Assembly: GCA_040222185.1 (NCBI GenBank)
Contig: JAVKDP010000035.1
Coordinates: 1 to 24,528 of the forward strand
Source: JAVKDP01 sp040222185
GTDB lineage: Bacteria; Bacteroidota; Rhodothermia; Balneolales; Balneolaceae
Reading direction: 5' to 3'
DNA length: 24,528 nt
The translations under genes and the position numbers were made by a program. Every line of letters starts with the position of its first letter. Position 1 is the first letter of the stretch. Shown here piece after piece: positions 8,465 to 16,414 of this stretch. Below the pieces are notes generated by a model. It was not told the origin of the DNA. It ran no database searches and saw only the letters and a program-made list of their open reading frames with translations.

Positions 8465-9488
8465 TCTTTTTTTCTGCTTTTCTATTTCTCTATTACTCCT
8501 TAGCTCCACTTTACTAGCTCAATCAAGAGACTATTTAAACGACTCTAGTAATGCATCATTAGATGATATTTTCAGAGAGGCTGATGAGATTCAATCTGTA
8601 CGAAGCCTGCTTATTCAGCAAAACGGGGAACTGATCGAAGAGCGTTACTTTAATGGCAGATCTCCTAACAGAGCTTTTAATATAAAATCTGCCTCAAAAA
8701 GCATTATTGGCCTTTTGGTTGGTATTGCAATCGAAGAGGAGTTTATTCCATCCATTGATGAACCTATTTCGACCTATTTCCCTGAATACTTCGAGCAAAA
8801 TCCAGACCCAAAAAAAGAAAACATCACTGTCAGAAATCTATTGAGTATGCAGGCAGGGCTCAGATCTACCAGTTCAGGTAATTATGGAGCATGGGTTCTT
8901 AGTAAAAACTGGGTAGAGTATGCTCTTAGACAAGATTTCACTTCAGCTATTGGAGGACGAATGGTATACAGTACTGGCACTTCTCACCTGCTTTCCGTTA
9001 TTGTTTCGAAAGCGAGTGGAATGAGCACTAAAGCATTTGCAGAAAGATATCTTTTCGACCCTATGGATATCACAGTTGGAGGTTGGGAGCGTGATCCCCA
9101 GGGCTATTATATGGGAGGAAATAACCTTGCTCTTAAACCTGCGGACATGCTTAAGATCGGCCAAATGCTCCTTGATAATGGAATGTATAACGACCAACAA
9201 ATTATTACTACTGATTGGATTATAGATTCCTTTAAGACCTACACTTATAGTAATTACAATCCTTATGGATATGGATATCAGTGGTGGAATAAAGCCACAT
9301 CTGGGTACACTACTCTTTTTGCCTGGGGACATGGGGGCCAGTATATCTTCATGATCCCTGAGCTAGATGCTGTAATTGTTATGACTTCTTCTGTTACCGC
9401 TGCCAGCCAACGACGAACATACAAGAGACCCGTTTTCGACCTTCTGGAAAACAGCATCATTCCCTTCCTGGAAGAGCGCAATAACTGA
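8451..9488 (+). CDS. Secreted serine hydrolase, beta-lactamase/penicillin-binding fold
   Basis: A serine hydrolase of the class C beta-lactamase-like family (PF00144 type). With the TTG at 8451 as start, the protein is 345 residues and begins MKKNNLFFCFSISLLLLSS, a clear signal peptide ending near LLAQS; a longer frame from an ATG at 8358 would bury this inside and lie over the previous gene. The nucleophile motif SxxK is SASK at 80-83, the second motif is Y173-S-T, and H294-G-G stands where KTG occurs in beta-lactamases. It should act in the periplasm or on the surface as an esterase, peptidase or amidase; true beta-lactam resistance is not implied. An AAAGGAG at 8429-8435 lies 15 bases before the TTG. 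The gene overlaps the upstream small gene by 14 bases. Confidence 0.88.
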   Translation: MKKNNLFFCFSISLLLLSSTLLAQSRDYLNDSSNASLDDIFREADEIQSVRSLLIQQNGELIEERYFNGRSPNRAFNIKSASKSIIGLLVGIAIEEEFIPSIDEPISTYFPEYFEQNPDPKKENITVRNLLSMQAGLRSTSSGNYGAWVLSKNWVEYALRQDFTSAIGGRMVYSTGTSHLLSVIVSKASGMSTKAFAERYLFDPMDITVGGWERDPQGYYMGGNNLALKPADMLKIGQMLLDNGMYNDQQIITTDWIIDSFKTYTYSNYNPYGYGYQWWNKATSGYTTLFAWGHGGQYIFMIPELDAVIVMTSSVTAASQRRTYKRPVFDLLENSIIPFLEERNN

Positions 9489-9526
9489 TTTTTACCTGCA
9501 TTTCTAATACTGCATAAACATGTAGC

Positions 9527-9577
9527 ATTGCTTTAGGAGTTTCTAAATATCCTTAAGCAATAGTGATATACATCACT
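9527..9577 (+). promoter_or_regulatory. Two adjacent inverted repeats before the small secreted-protein gene
   Basis: ATTGCTTTAGGA (9527-9538) pairs with TCCTTAAGCAAT (9550-9561) with one mismatch and an 11-base loop. Directly after it, AGTGAT (9562-9567) pairs with ATCACT (9572-9577). No T-run follows, so this is not an ordinary intrinsic terminator; it may be a 3'-end structure of the hydrolase mRNA or an operator/leader element for the gene at 9600. Confidence 0.35.
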
Positions 9578-9599
9578 TTTATTAACAAATGGAGACTAC

Positions 9600-10079
9600 A
9601 TGAAGAAAATCATCCTACTTATTGCGTTCTTTTCTATTAGTAATGCTGCTTTTTCTCAAAGTGCATTTGAAGGGTTTTTTAGCCCTTTGGAAAAACTCCA
9701 AGATGACGCAACTGAAGCTGAAAAGAAAACAAATAAATTCAGACCTGTCATAGTTTTACCTGCTTTTAAAATAGTTGAATCATCTAGATCAGATGCAAAA
9801 ATTGATGCCCAGGTATTAACTTCTACAGGTGGAGGAGTAAGCTATCAAATGTTAAAGTATGACAAAGATAAGGAAGCATGGAAATCATACTTTACTTGGT
9901 CTCCTCTTACTATACTATTATCAGGTGATACAGATGATTCTTTAGATGTATCTTATGCTACTACCTTTGGCTTCTTTAATAATGCTGTGATGATAGGAGG
10001 AGGTTATGACTTTGGAAGTGTCGGAGACCGTAGTCGCTGGTTCGGACTAATCTCTATCGGCATCAATTTTAATAACTGA
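9600..10079 (+). CDS. Small secreted or outer-membrane-associated hypothetical protein
   Basis: A 159-residue protein whose family I do not recognise. It has a clean signal peptide (MKKIILLIAFFSISNAAFSQ, cleavage probably near residue 20). The mature part contains a charged helical start (EKLQDDATEAEKKTNKFRP), then alternating strands: IVLPAFKIVES, GGGVSYQMLKY, YFTWSPLTILLS, TTFGFFNNAVMIGGGYDFGS. It ends WFGLISIGINFNN. The amphipathic strands and the aromatic/asparagine end resemble a very small outer-membrane beta-barrel or a barrel fragment, but that is inference. GGAG stands 7 bases before the ATG, giving good support for the start. It appears to be its own unit, with 111 bases before it and 220 after; the gap after contains only a short CTCTCTT/AAGAGAG hairpin (10170-10188). 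Confidence 0.75.
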   Translation: MKKIILLIAFFSISNAAFSQSAFEGFFSPLEKLQDDATEAEKKTNKFRPVIVLPAFKIVESSRSDAKIDAQVLTSTGGGVSYQMLKYDKDKEAWKSYFTWSPLTILLSGDTDDSLDVSYATTFGFFNNAVMIGGGYDFGSVGDRSRWFGLISIGINFNN

Positions 10080-10254
10080 GTTAGACGGAATAAAAAACAG
10101 GATTTCATGAAGAGCATCAATTTTAGCATCAGGGATTGCAAATACATTTAATGAGATTTAATTGATTAGCTCTCTTAAACCAAGAGAGATATAACTGAGT
10201 TTAGCCAATATTCCATATTTCAACTACTGCCTTTTCAACGAGTAAGGCTTTGTG

Positions 10255-10262
10255 TAACTTTG
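10255..10262 (+). promoter_or_regulatory. Candidate Bacteroidota-type -7 box for the MscS gene
   Basis: TAACTTTG fits TAnnTTTG, the -7 element of the Bacteroidota main sigma factor, and lies 37 bases before the ATG at 10300. A start of transcription a few bases downstream would leave the in-frame TTG at 10267 unusable, which supports the ATG start. The -33 element is not obvious. Confidence 0.45.
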
Positions 10263-10299
10263 AGGTTTGAATTCAAACATATCAAAGACCTCTGATTCA

Positions 10300-11985
10300 A
10301 TGAAATTCTTTAAGATTCTTCTTTTTGGTTTAGTAATACTTAACCCTGAACTATTATCGGCTTTCCAGGGAAATGCCCAGGCCGAGCAAGAAAACTATCT
10401 TTCGAATCCTCGAAGAGCTGTCCATACCTTTCTTCACTGGCAGCAAAAAGGACATCAGAATTTAGATCGTGTTGCATTAACGATGGGGCTTTCAGATGCT
10501 TCCAAAGAGGAAAAAATTCAATTAGCTACAGAACTAAGGAAGGTACTTGACGCCCGGGGTTTATTGGTGGTTTATGAAAACATCCCTAATAGTCCAACTT
10601 ATGTGGATAGCCTCTCAGGATTGAATCAATACATCTTATTTAGCTCGCTTCCTGAAGTCTATATGATCAACAATAATGGAAGATGGGTATTTTCGGAAGC
10701 TACTGTTGAGCAGATTCCCAATCTCTACCAGGCTACTTTTTCCGGAATCATTGAAAAGCTCCTTGACCAACTTCCCGAATGGGCCAAGAATGAATGGTTT
10801 GGAGTGGAAATCTGGCAGTATCTCGCTGTCTTTCTTTGGCTGCTAATTGGGTTGATACTTCGAAAGATATTTGAATTCATTCTCGATAATTACATTCGTA
10901 GAATCACAAAGAAAACCAAATTTACATGGGACGATGATCTCCTGGATAGCATTGAGCGCCCTGCTGGTTTTATCTTCCTGATGATTTATTTCCTTGCTAC
11001 TTATACCAATCTTCAGCTTTCAGTTACACTGAATTTCTATCTGTCAGCTATTTTCGAAATAGGAATTTCAGTAGGTGTAGTATGGCTCTTTTATAACCTT
11101 TCTGATGTATTTGCTAAATACCTTTCTGTAATAACAGCCAAAACGGACAATAAGCTTGATGACCAGTTGGTTCCTTTAATCCGCAAGACACTTCGTTTCT
11201 TTATTGTTGTAATGGGTATAATTCTAATCCTTCAAAATAATGGGTATAACGTTGCCTCTTTAATTGCTGGACTTGGGATTGGTGGACTGGCTGTAGCATT
11301 GGCTGCAAAAGATACACTAGCTAATTTCTTTGGCTCTATTACCATTTTTGCTGACAAACCTTTCCGTATCGGAGACTGGATTAAGGTTGGAAATGTAGAA
11401 GGAACTGTAGAAGAAGTTGGATTCAGAACTACAAGGGTACGTACGTTTTATAACTCACTAATCTCTGTTCCAAATTCGAACATCGCTACTACTGATATCG
11501 ATAATTACGGACTTCGTAAGTACAGGAGATTAAAAACTGTTCTCAACCTTACTTATTCTACTACTCCTGAACAGATGGAGGCTTTTGTTGAAGGTATAAA
11601 AGCTATTGTTAAGGCAAACAAGAATTTCAGGCAAGACTTTTATGAAGTACATTTCAATTCTTTTGGGGCACACTCTTTAGACGTACTTGTATATGTATTC
11701 TTTGATGTAGCTGACTGGAGTACCGAGCTTCAACAACGCCACAATTTCTTGCTTGAGGTATTACGCCTTTCCAAAGAAGTTGGTGTTGAGTTTGCTTTCC
11801 CTACTCAAACATTACATGTTGATTCTATGCACAAAGAAGAACCTCGTAAAGTAGGAGAAAACCTGAGCAATGAAGAACTGGCCTCAGGTGTATTTGAGTT
11901 TGGTCCCGGTGGTTCCAAAGGCAACCCGGAGGGATTAAAAATCTTCAAAGATGGTAAAGAGGTAGATTTCGGAGCGGGAAAATAG
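10300..11985 (+). CDS. MscS-family mechanosensitive ion channel
   Basis: A 561-residue channel with signal peptide (MKFFKILLFGLVILNPELLS). Residues 25-160 are a soluble, presumably periplasmic domain. Helices lie near 171-190, 221-240, 248-270 and 297-315. The pore-lining helix contains the glycine/alanine pattern AGLGIGGLAVALAAKDTLAN (about 323-342), the hallmark of MscS TM3. The beta domain follows (FADKPFRIGDWIKVG, then VGFRTTRVRT and SVPNSNI), and a cytoplasmic alpha/beta cage domain continues to about 520. The last 40 residues are a polar tail. It opens under membrane tension to release solutes on osmotic downshock. ATG 10300 was chosen because it places the signal sequence at the N-terminus; the in-frame TTG at 10267 would bury it. 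A candidate promoter lies just upstream. Its stop is separated by a single base from the stop of the opposing receiver gene. Confidence 0.93.
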   Translation: MKFFKILLFGLVILNPELLSAFQGNAQAEQENYLSNPRRAVHTFLHWQQKGHQNLDRVALTMGLSDASKEEKIQLATELRKVLDARGLLVVYENIPNSPTYVDSLSGLNQYILFSSLPEVYMINNNGRWVFSEATVEQIPNLYQATFSGIIEKLLDQLPEWAKNEWFGVEIWQYLAVFLWLLIGLILRKIFEFILDNYIRRITKKTKFTWDDDLLDSIERPAGFIFLMIYFLATYTNLQLSVTLNFYLSAIFEIGISVGVVWLFYNLSDVFAKYLSVITAKTDNKLDDQLVPLIRKTLRFFIVVMGIILILQNNGYNVASLIAGLGIGGLAVALAAKDTLANFFGSITIFADKPFRIGDWIKVGNVEGTVEEVGFRTTRVRTFYNSLISVPNSNIATTDIDNYGLRKYRRLKTVLNLTYSTTPEQMEAFVEGIKAIVKANKNFRQDFYEVHFNSFGAHSLDVLVYVFFDVADWSTELQQRHNFLLEVLRLSKEVGVEFAFPTQTLHVDSMHKEEPRKVGENLSNEELASGVFEFGPGGSKGNPEGLKIFKDGKEVDFGAGK

Positions 11986-11986
11986 C

Positions 11987-12364
11987 TCAATCAGTACTTA
12001 GTAACTCCTTTACCGATCGGGTAAGAATCTCTTCGTTAATGGGTTTCGAGAGAAAATCACTATTAGAGATCAACTTGGCTGCTTCTATATGAACTTTATC
12101 TGAGTTTCCGGAAATAAAGAGTATCGGAACATCAGAAAATTCTCTGATCTGGCGTGCAGCCTCAATGCCATTAATATCTCCCTCTAGCATGATGTCCATG
12201 ATTACAACATCAGGACCATACTTTCGAACAAGTTTAACAGCTGATTCTCCATCTCTGACTTCACCAACTGTTTTAAACACCATCTCCTTCATTGTATTCT
12301 CATACAAGATGGAAAGGATTAGGTTGTCCTCAACTATAATTGCCTTCTTAGATATATCTTCCAT
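11987..12364 (-). CDS. Single-domain response regulator (receiver only)
   Basis: A 125-residue CheY-like protein with no output domain. The acidic pair E12-D13, phosphoacceptor D57 (VVIMDIM), S85 and K107-P108 (FLSKP) are all present, so it should be phosphorylated normally. Such stand-alone receivers act by protein contact, in phosphorelays or as partners of hybrid kinases. No kinase gene is visible nearby, so its partner is unlinked. The ATG at 12364 starts just after a terminator belonging to the bacilliredoxin gene upstream, so it needs its own promoter in 12365-12391 or readthrough. It converges on the MscS gene with only one base between the stops. Confidence 0.92.
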   Translation of the reverse strand: MEDISKKAIIVEDNLILSILYENTMKEMVFKTVGEVRDGESAVKLVRKYGPDVVIMDIMLEGDINGIEAARQIREFSDVPILFISGNSDKVHIEAAKLISNSDFLSKPINEEILTRSVKELLSTD

Positions 12365-12391
12365 AAATACCTTAATTAGATAGTACTACAT

Positions 12392-12425
12392 AAAAAAACC
12401 CAGCACCGTTAAAGTACTGGGTTTT
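12392..12425 (-). terminator. Intrinsic terminator of the bacilliredoxin gene
   Basis: AAAACCCAG (12395-12403) pairs with CTGGGTTTT (12417-12425). Read on the minus strand, the stem is followed by a run of seven T (plus-strand A 12392-12398). It begins 26 bases after the bacilliredoxin stop, a standard position. Confidence 0.8.
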
Positions 12426-12450
12426 ATGGAAAATTCACCTTAGAAAAAAT

Positions 12451-12900
12451 TTATTTTTCCGTTTCTTCTTTATTAACAAAGGCTTCGAAGACCATTTTCA
12501 AGTCGTTTGCAACGTCCTGGCTGGTTCTTCCTTCAATTCTGTGCCTTGGAATCATAGCTTTAATTTCACCATCTACCAGGTATACAAATGATGGAGATGA
12601 TGGCGGATATTCACTGAAATAAGCCCTTGCATGCGCAGTTGCTTCCTTATCCTGGCCCGCAAATACCGTAACCATATGATCAGGTTTTGCTTCTGATTGC
12701 TCTAATGCAATTCCCAAACCAGGGCGTGCATTCCCTGCAGCACAACCGCACACCGAATTAATAGCTAAAAGCATGGTGCCTTTATATTCTTTCATTGCGC
12801 GATCTACATCTTCTGTGGTTTTTAATTCTTCTACACCAAACTGAGTGAGCTCTTCTCTCATCCAGGATGTATCGGGTCCCATTCCAAATCCAAACTGCAT
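12451..12900 (-). CDS. BrxA/BrxB-family bacilliredoxin (DUF1094/YphP type)
   Basis: A 149-residue thioredoxin-fold protein of the expected length. The active site is C51-G-C53 within NSVCGCAAGNARPG, the family signature; later SPSFVYLVDGEIKAMIPRH completes the fold core. In Firmicutes these proteins remove bacillithiol from oxidised protein cysteines; many Bacteroidota also carry them. Acting as a disulfide reductase/isomerase in the cytosol is the safe statement, since bacillithiol synthesis genes are not in view. It is the second gene after superoxide dismutase on the same strand (85 bases between), a sensible oxidative-stress pairing, though the gap allows a separate promoter. AAAGGAA precedes the ATG by about 10 bases, and a clear terminator follows. 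Confidence 0.93.
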   Translation of the reverse strand: MQFGFGMGPDTSWMREELTQFGVEELKTTEDVDRAMKEYKGTMLLAINSVCGCAAGNARPGLGIALEQSEAKPDHMVTVFAGQDKEATAHARAYFSEYPPSSPSFVYLVDGEIKAMIPRHRIEGRTSQDVANDLKMVFEAFVNKEETEK

Positions 12901-12985
12901 AGTATTATTCCTTTTTTAATCTATAATAATGTTAAAACATCAGCAAAAAGACAGAATGAACTATCTTTTAGCTGTTATAATGCTT

Positions 12986-13591
12986 TTAAGCGTTTTTAAA
13001 ATTCTCGCTAACCTGGTCCCAGTTAACCACGCTCCAGAATGCTGAAACATAATCAGGGCGTCTGTTTTGATAGTTTAAATAGTAAGCATGCTCCCATACG
13101 TCTAATCCAAGGATTGGAGTTAATCCATCCATAATTGGACTATCCTGGTTTGCAGAAGAATGAACTTTTAAAGCTCCATTACTATCAACTGAAAGCCATG
13201 CCCAACCAGATCCGAAACGGGTTGCTGCTGCTTTGCTAAATTGTTCTTTAAATGAATCAAAACTTCCAAAAGCGGAATTGATTGCATCTGCAAGCTCACC
13301 TGTTGGAGTACCACCGCCATTTGGTGATAAAATAGTCCAGAACAAAGAGTGATTTGCAAATCCACCACCATTGTTGATTACTGCCTGCTGTTTATCCGCT
13401 GGTAAAGAACTGATGTTTGAAAGTACTTCTTCAATATCTTTCCCTTCCATGCTGGTTCCTTCAAGTGCAGCATTTACATTGTTTGTATATCCCTGGTGAT
13501 GCTTCGAGTGATGTATCTCCATAGTACGCGCATCAAAATGTGGTTCTAGTGCGTCATAAGCGTACGGGAGATCAGGTAGTGTATAAGCCAT
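12986..13591 (-). CDS. sodA: Superoxide dismutase, Mn/Fe family
   Basis: A 201-residue cytosolic dismutase converting superoxide to hydrogen peroxide and oxygen. The four metal ligands are visible: H27 (EIHHSKHH), H81 (FANHSLFW), D164 and H168 (DVWEHAYY). G76-G77 and Q149 (ANQDSP) follow the manganese-type pattern, whereas iron enzymes usually carry the active-site glutamine in the N-terminal half; metal preference remains an inference, and cambialistic use is possible. AGAGGA lies just before the ATG. No signal peptide. The bacilliredoxin gene follows on the same strand. The gene symbol reflects the Mn-like residues and could equally be sodB in other naming schemes. Confidence 0.95.
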   Translation of the reverse strand: MAYTLPDLPYAYDALEPHFDARTMEIHHSKHHQGYTNNVNAALEGTSMEGKDIEEVLSNISSLPADKQQAVINNGGGFANHSLFWTILSPNGGGTPTGELADAINSAFGSFDSFKEQFSKAAATRFGSGWAWLSVDSNGALKVHSSANQDSPIMDGLTPILGLDVWEHAYYLNYQNRRPDYVSAFWSVVNWDQVSENFKNA

Positions 13592-13763
13592 ATGTTCCTC
13601 TTTTCTTTTTTATGTGTTCTTAAAGGTTAGTCTGCTTGCAGAACTACAATTATTTAACTGCTTTGAAAGTAAGCATTGTATAGCTTAAAATCGTTCCGTT
13701 GTCTATTTAAAGAATCTATCTCTGCTATTTGCTAACACTATGAGGGCGTTGAACAAACAGCGC

Positions 13764-13840
13764 TGAACATTGAATTGATGAACTAAGAACTTCGAAATTC
13801 AACGTTTCATGTTCAATGTTCAAAGTTCTAGCTTCAAACT
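13764..13840. repeat. Low-complexity TTCAA/TTGAA-rich intergenic segment with inverted repeats
   Basis: Between sodA and the DUF429 gene there is a stretch built from variants of GAACATTGAA and its complement. TGAACATTGAA (13764-13774) pairs exactly with TTCAATGTTCA (13812-13822), and AAGAACTT (13785-13792) and AAGTTCT (13823-13829) are related. The rest of the 249-base gap (13592-13763) shows only the sodA upstream region. It could be a dispersed intergenic repeat or an RNA hairpin after the DUF429 gene; no T-run terminator is obvious. Confidence 0.4.
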
Positions 13841-14548
13841 TCAAACAAAATGAATTGCCTTAGGCAAGCCTTCGCTATCTACAGGAACTTCTTCAGGAAT
13901 AGTTTTAATACCTTTTTTGACAGATCGTTTGGCATAATAAGCAAGAGCCATTGCGTCCACTATATCGTCCTCTCCAACTTCTACTCTGCGATATTCTTCC
14001 TTAATCTCTCTAAAGAAATCATCTGCAACTGGTTCTTCTTCACGAAGTAATTCAAGCCGATGCCTTATTCCTTTTTTCAGATTCTTTTTCTGAAAAATCA
14101 TACCACCATTCAACTTTTGAAATAATAGCTCCGGGTGGCTTTCGAATACTTTATCCGCCAGGCTTTTATCCTCTCTGAGTAACTTGTCGACAAGAATTAT
14201 CTTTGGAACAATATTCCATGCCTGCAGAGACAGCTTTTTCTCCGTGTAATCGAAGCTGATCATATTTGCTTCTACATAACTCGGGGCATGCAATGCTGGA
14301 CGAATAGGCGGAGTAAATACACTTGGAGCATAGTCACTTCCTAATTCCTTTCGAAGTAGAGCGTCACATTCTCTTGTATACTCCTCTTCTTCGAGGCCAA
14401 TAGGCATATCAATAAAAATGCGGTCATATTCCTGAAACACAGTAGCTAACTGCTCTTCTGTCTCGAGAATCTGGTACTTCTCCTCTCCTTCATCAAAGGT
14501 TACCAGTATCCATCCTAACCTACATCCATCAATACCTGCTGTTCTCAA
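13841..14548 (-). CDS. DUF429 protein, predicted RNase H-like nuclease
   Basis: A 235-residue protein of the DUF429 family, predicted to have an RNase H-like fold. Conserved elements are D7 in GIDGCRLGW, D47 in FIDMPIGL, the ESHPELLF segment (136-143) and the acidic patch D194-D195..D198 in GEDDIVDAMALA; these acidic residues are the likely metal-binding set. The biochemical role of the family is not established. The start is a TTG at 14548, six bases after the aspS stop and in the same frame as aspS, with no convincing Shine-Dalgarno; the next codons RTAGIDGC match the family N-terminus well. Translation probably depends on ribosomes finishing aspS. No functional tie between the two genes is known to me. 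Confidence 0.85.
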   Translation of the reverse strand: MRTAGIDGCRLGWILVTFDEGEEKYQILETEEQLATVFQEYDRIFIDMPIGLEEEEYTRECDALLRKELGSDYAPSVFTPPIRPALHAPSYVEANMISFDYTEKKLSLQAWNIVPKIILVDKLLREDKSLADKVFESHPELLFQKLNGGMIFQKKNLKKGIRHRLELLREEEPVADDFFREIKEEYRRVEVGEDDIVDAMALAYYAKRSVKKGIKTIPEEVPVDSEGLPKAIHFV

Positions 14549-14554
14549 AAGCTT

Positions 14555-16327
14555 TTACTTTAGTGATCTTTTCAGTGAAATATGAAGCTCATTCAGCTGC
14601 TCTACATCAACTTCAGAAGGTGAATTGTCCATCATGCTCTGAGCTTTCTGATTTTTAGGAAATGCGATAACATCCCGTAGACTTTTAGCACCAGTTAACA
14701 GCATCACAATACGGTCTAAACCTAATGCAATACCACCGTGAGGAGGAGCACCATACTTAAAGGCGCTCAATAAGAAACCAAACTTCTCTTCTGCTTCCTC
14801 TTCTCCAATCCCTAACAAGGAAAACATTTTCTGCTGTACTTCACGGTTATGGATTCTGATAGAACCGCCGCCTATTTCTGAACCATTCAGAACAAGATCA
14901 TAAGCTCTTGCATTTACCGAAGCTGGATCTGAATCCAGTTTATCCATGTCCTCTTCTTTCGGAGAAGTGAATGGATGGTGCATAGCATGGTATCGTCGGG
15001 TTTCTTCATCCCACTCAAGAAGTGGGAAGTCAGTAACCCAAAGCAGGTTAAATTTACTCTCATCAATCAAGTCAAAAGCTTCTCCTACCATCAATCGTAA
15101 GTGACCTAGTTGCTCTAAAACCGAAGGTTTTGGCCCTGCCAGAAGAAATACTAAATCTCCTGTTTCAGCCTTAGAGGCCGTAACCATTTGCTCTACTATT
15201 TCAGGAGTCAGGAATTTGCCAACGCTGCAAAGTGGTCCATCTTCCTGCATTTTGATATAAATCAATCCACCAGCGCCCGTTTCCTTCTTAACACGCTCAG
15301 TCCATCGATCAATCTCACCACGGCCCATTGTGCCCTGTCCCGGGATAGTAACTCCAACTACAGCGCCGCCATTTGCTACGGTTCCGGAGAACACTTTAAA
15401 CTCGGCATCCTTTACTATTTCAGAAAAATCTACAAACTCCAACCCAAAACGAATATCAGGTTTATCGGAACCATAGGTATTCATGGCGTCCGCGTAAGTC
15501 ATTCTTGGAAAAGGAGTCTCGATCTCTTCGTTGATGGTTTGTTTAAAGATCATTTTCATTAAACCCTCATGATGAGCATAAACATCTTCTTCGTTTACGA
15601 AACTCATCTCAACATCAACCTGTGTAAACTCTGGCTGGCGATCTGCTCGTAAATCTTCATCCCTGAAACACTTGGTGATCTGGAAATAACGATCGTATCC
15701 AGAAACCATCAACAATTGCTTATAAGTCTGAGGACTTTGAGGAAGCGCAAAAAACTTACCCGCATTTACCCTGCTAGGAACCAGATAATCACGGGCACCT
15801 TCTGGAGTGCTCTTCATTAATACCGGAGTTTCAACTTCTGCAAAATCGTGCTCGTGGTAGTACGACCTGATAGCATGATATGCTTTGGACCTCATCATTA
15901 GCTTATCCTGCATTTCAGGGCGTCGAAGATCTAAATAGCGGTAACGAAGACGAACTTCTTCGTTAGTCTGAATCCCATCTTTAATTTCAAATGGAGGAGT
16001 ATCAGCTTCCGAATATATAATCAGATCAGTTGCTTCAATTTCGATCTCTCCGGTCACTAAATTCGGATTAATATTTTCTTCTCCACGAGGGATAACCTTA
16101 CCCTTTATTCCAATTACATATTCCGCACGTAAATGCTCTGCTTTGCTATGGAGCTCAGCATCTGTTTCAGTGAATACGATCTGAGTAACGCCATATCTGT
16201 CTCTTAAATCAATAAATATCAGGCCGCCTAAATCACGGCGTGGCCCTACCCAACCGTTCAGGATTACTTCTTGTCCAATTTGTTCTGCTTTTAACTCGCC
16301 ACACGTATGTGTTCTTTTTAACGTCAT
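14555..16327 (-). CDS. aspS: Aspartate--tRNA ligase
   Basis: A bacterial-type class II synthetase of 590 residues, charging tRNA-Asp (possibly also tRNA-Asn) in the cytosol. The N-terminal OB-fold anticodon domain is seen in ILNGWVGPRRDLGGLIFIDL; motif 2 in FRDEDLRADRQPEFTQVDVE; motif 3 in GAPPHGGIALGLDRIVMLL. A bacterial GAD-type insertion lies between motifs 2 and 3. I start at the ATG of MTLKRTHTCGEL; an upstream in-frame ATG at 16390 would add 21 residues unlike the family. There is no clear Shine-Dalgarno before either. Divergent from the membrane-protein gene with an 87-base shared gap; DUF429 follows in the same unit. Confidence 0.97.
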   Translation of the reverse strand: MTLKRTHTCGELKAEQIGQEVILNGWVGPRRDLGGLIFIDLRDRYGVTQIVFTETDAELHSKAEHLRAEYVIGIKGKVIPRGEENINPNLVTGEIEIEATDLIIYSEADTPPFEIKDGIQTNEEVRLRYRYLDLRRPEMQDKLMMRSKAYHAIRSYYHEHDFAEVETPVLMKSTPEGARDYLVPSRVNAGKFFALPQSPQTYKQLLMVSGYDRYFQITKCFRDEDLRADRQPEFTQVDVEMSFVNEEDVYAHHEGLMKMIFKQTINEEIETPFPRMTYADAMNTYGSDKPDIRFGLEFVDFSEIVKDAEFKVFSGTVANGGAVVGVTIPGQGTMGRGEIDRWTERVKKETGAGGLIYIKMQEDGPLCSVGKFLTPEIVEQMVTASKAETGDLVFLLAGPKPSVLEQLGHLRLMVGEAFDLIDESKFNLLWVTDFPLLEWDEETRRYHAMHHPFTSPKEEDMDKLDSDPASVNARAYDLVLNGSEIGGGSIRIHNREVQQKMFSLLGIGEEEAEEKFGFLLSAFKYGAPPHGGIALGLDRIVMLLTGAKSLRDVIAFPKNQKAQSMMDNSPSEVDVEQLNELHISLKRSLK

Positions 16328-16414
16328 TTTTATATGTTCGATGAATCGTGGAGTGGTGTCTTTTGTTCTAAAGGCGCGGAAAATACGCATTATGAAAACG
16401 AATCGCTCAATTGT

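Noticed and set aside
8943..9332. 129-codon open frame on the minus strand inside the serine hydrolase
   Set aside because: Lies fully within a gene with clear catalytic motifs; its translation shows no family features.
10267..10299. TTG start giving an 11-residue longer MscS protein
   Set aside because: It would place polar residues before the signal peptide and lies at or before the transcription start implied by the TAACTTTG box.
15188..15562. 124-codon open frame on the plus strand inside aspS
   Set aside because: Antisense shadow of a certain aminoacyl-tRNA synthetase gene; no ribosome site or recognisable protein.
16328..16390. 21-residue N-terminal extension of aspS
   Set aside because: The extension does not resemble AspRS, and MTLKRTHTCGEL is the usual family start.
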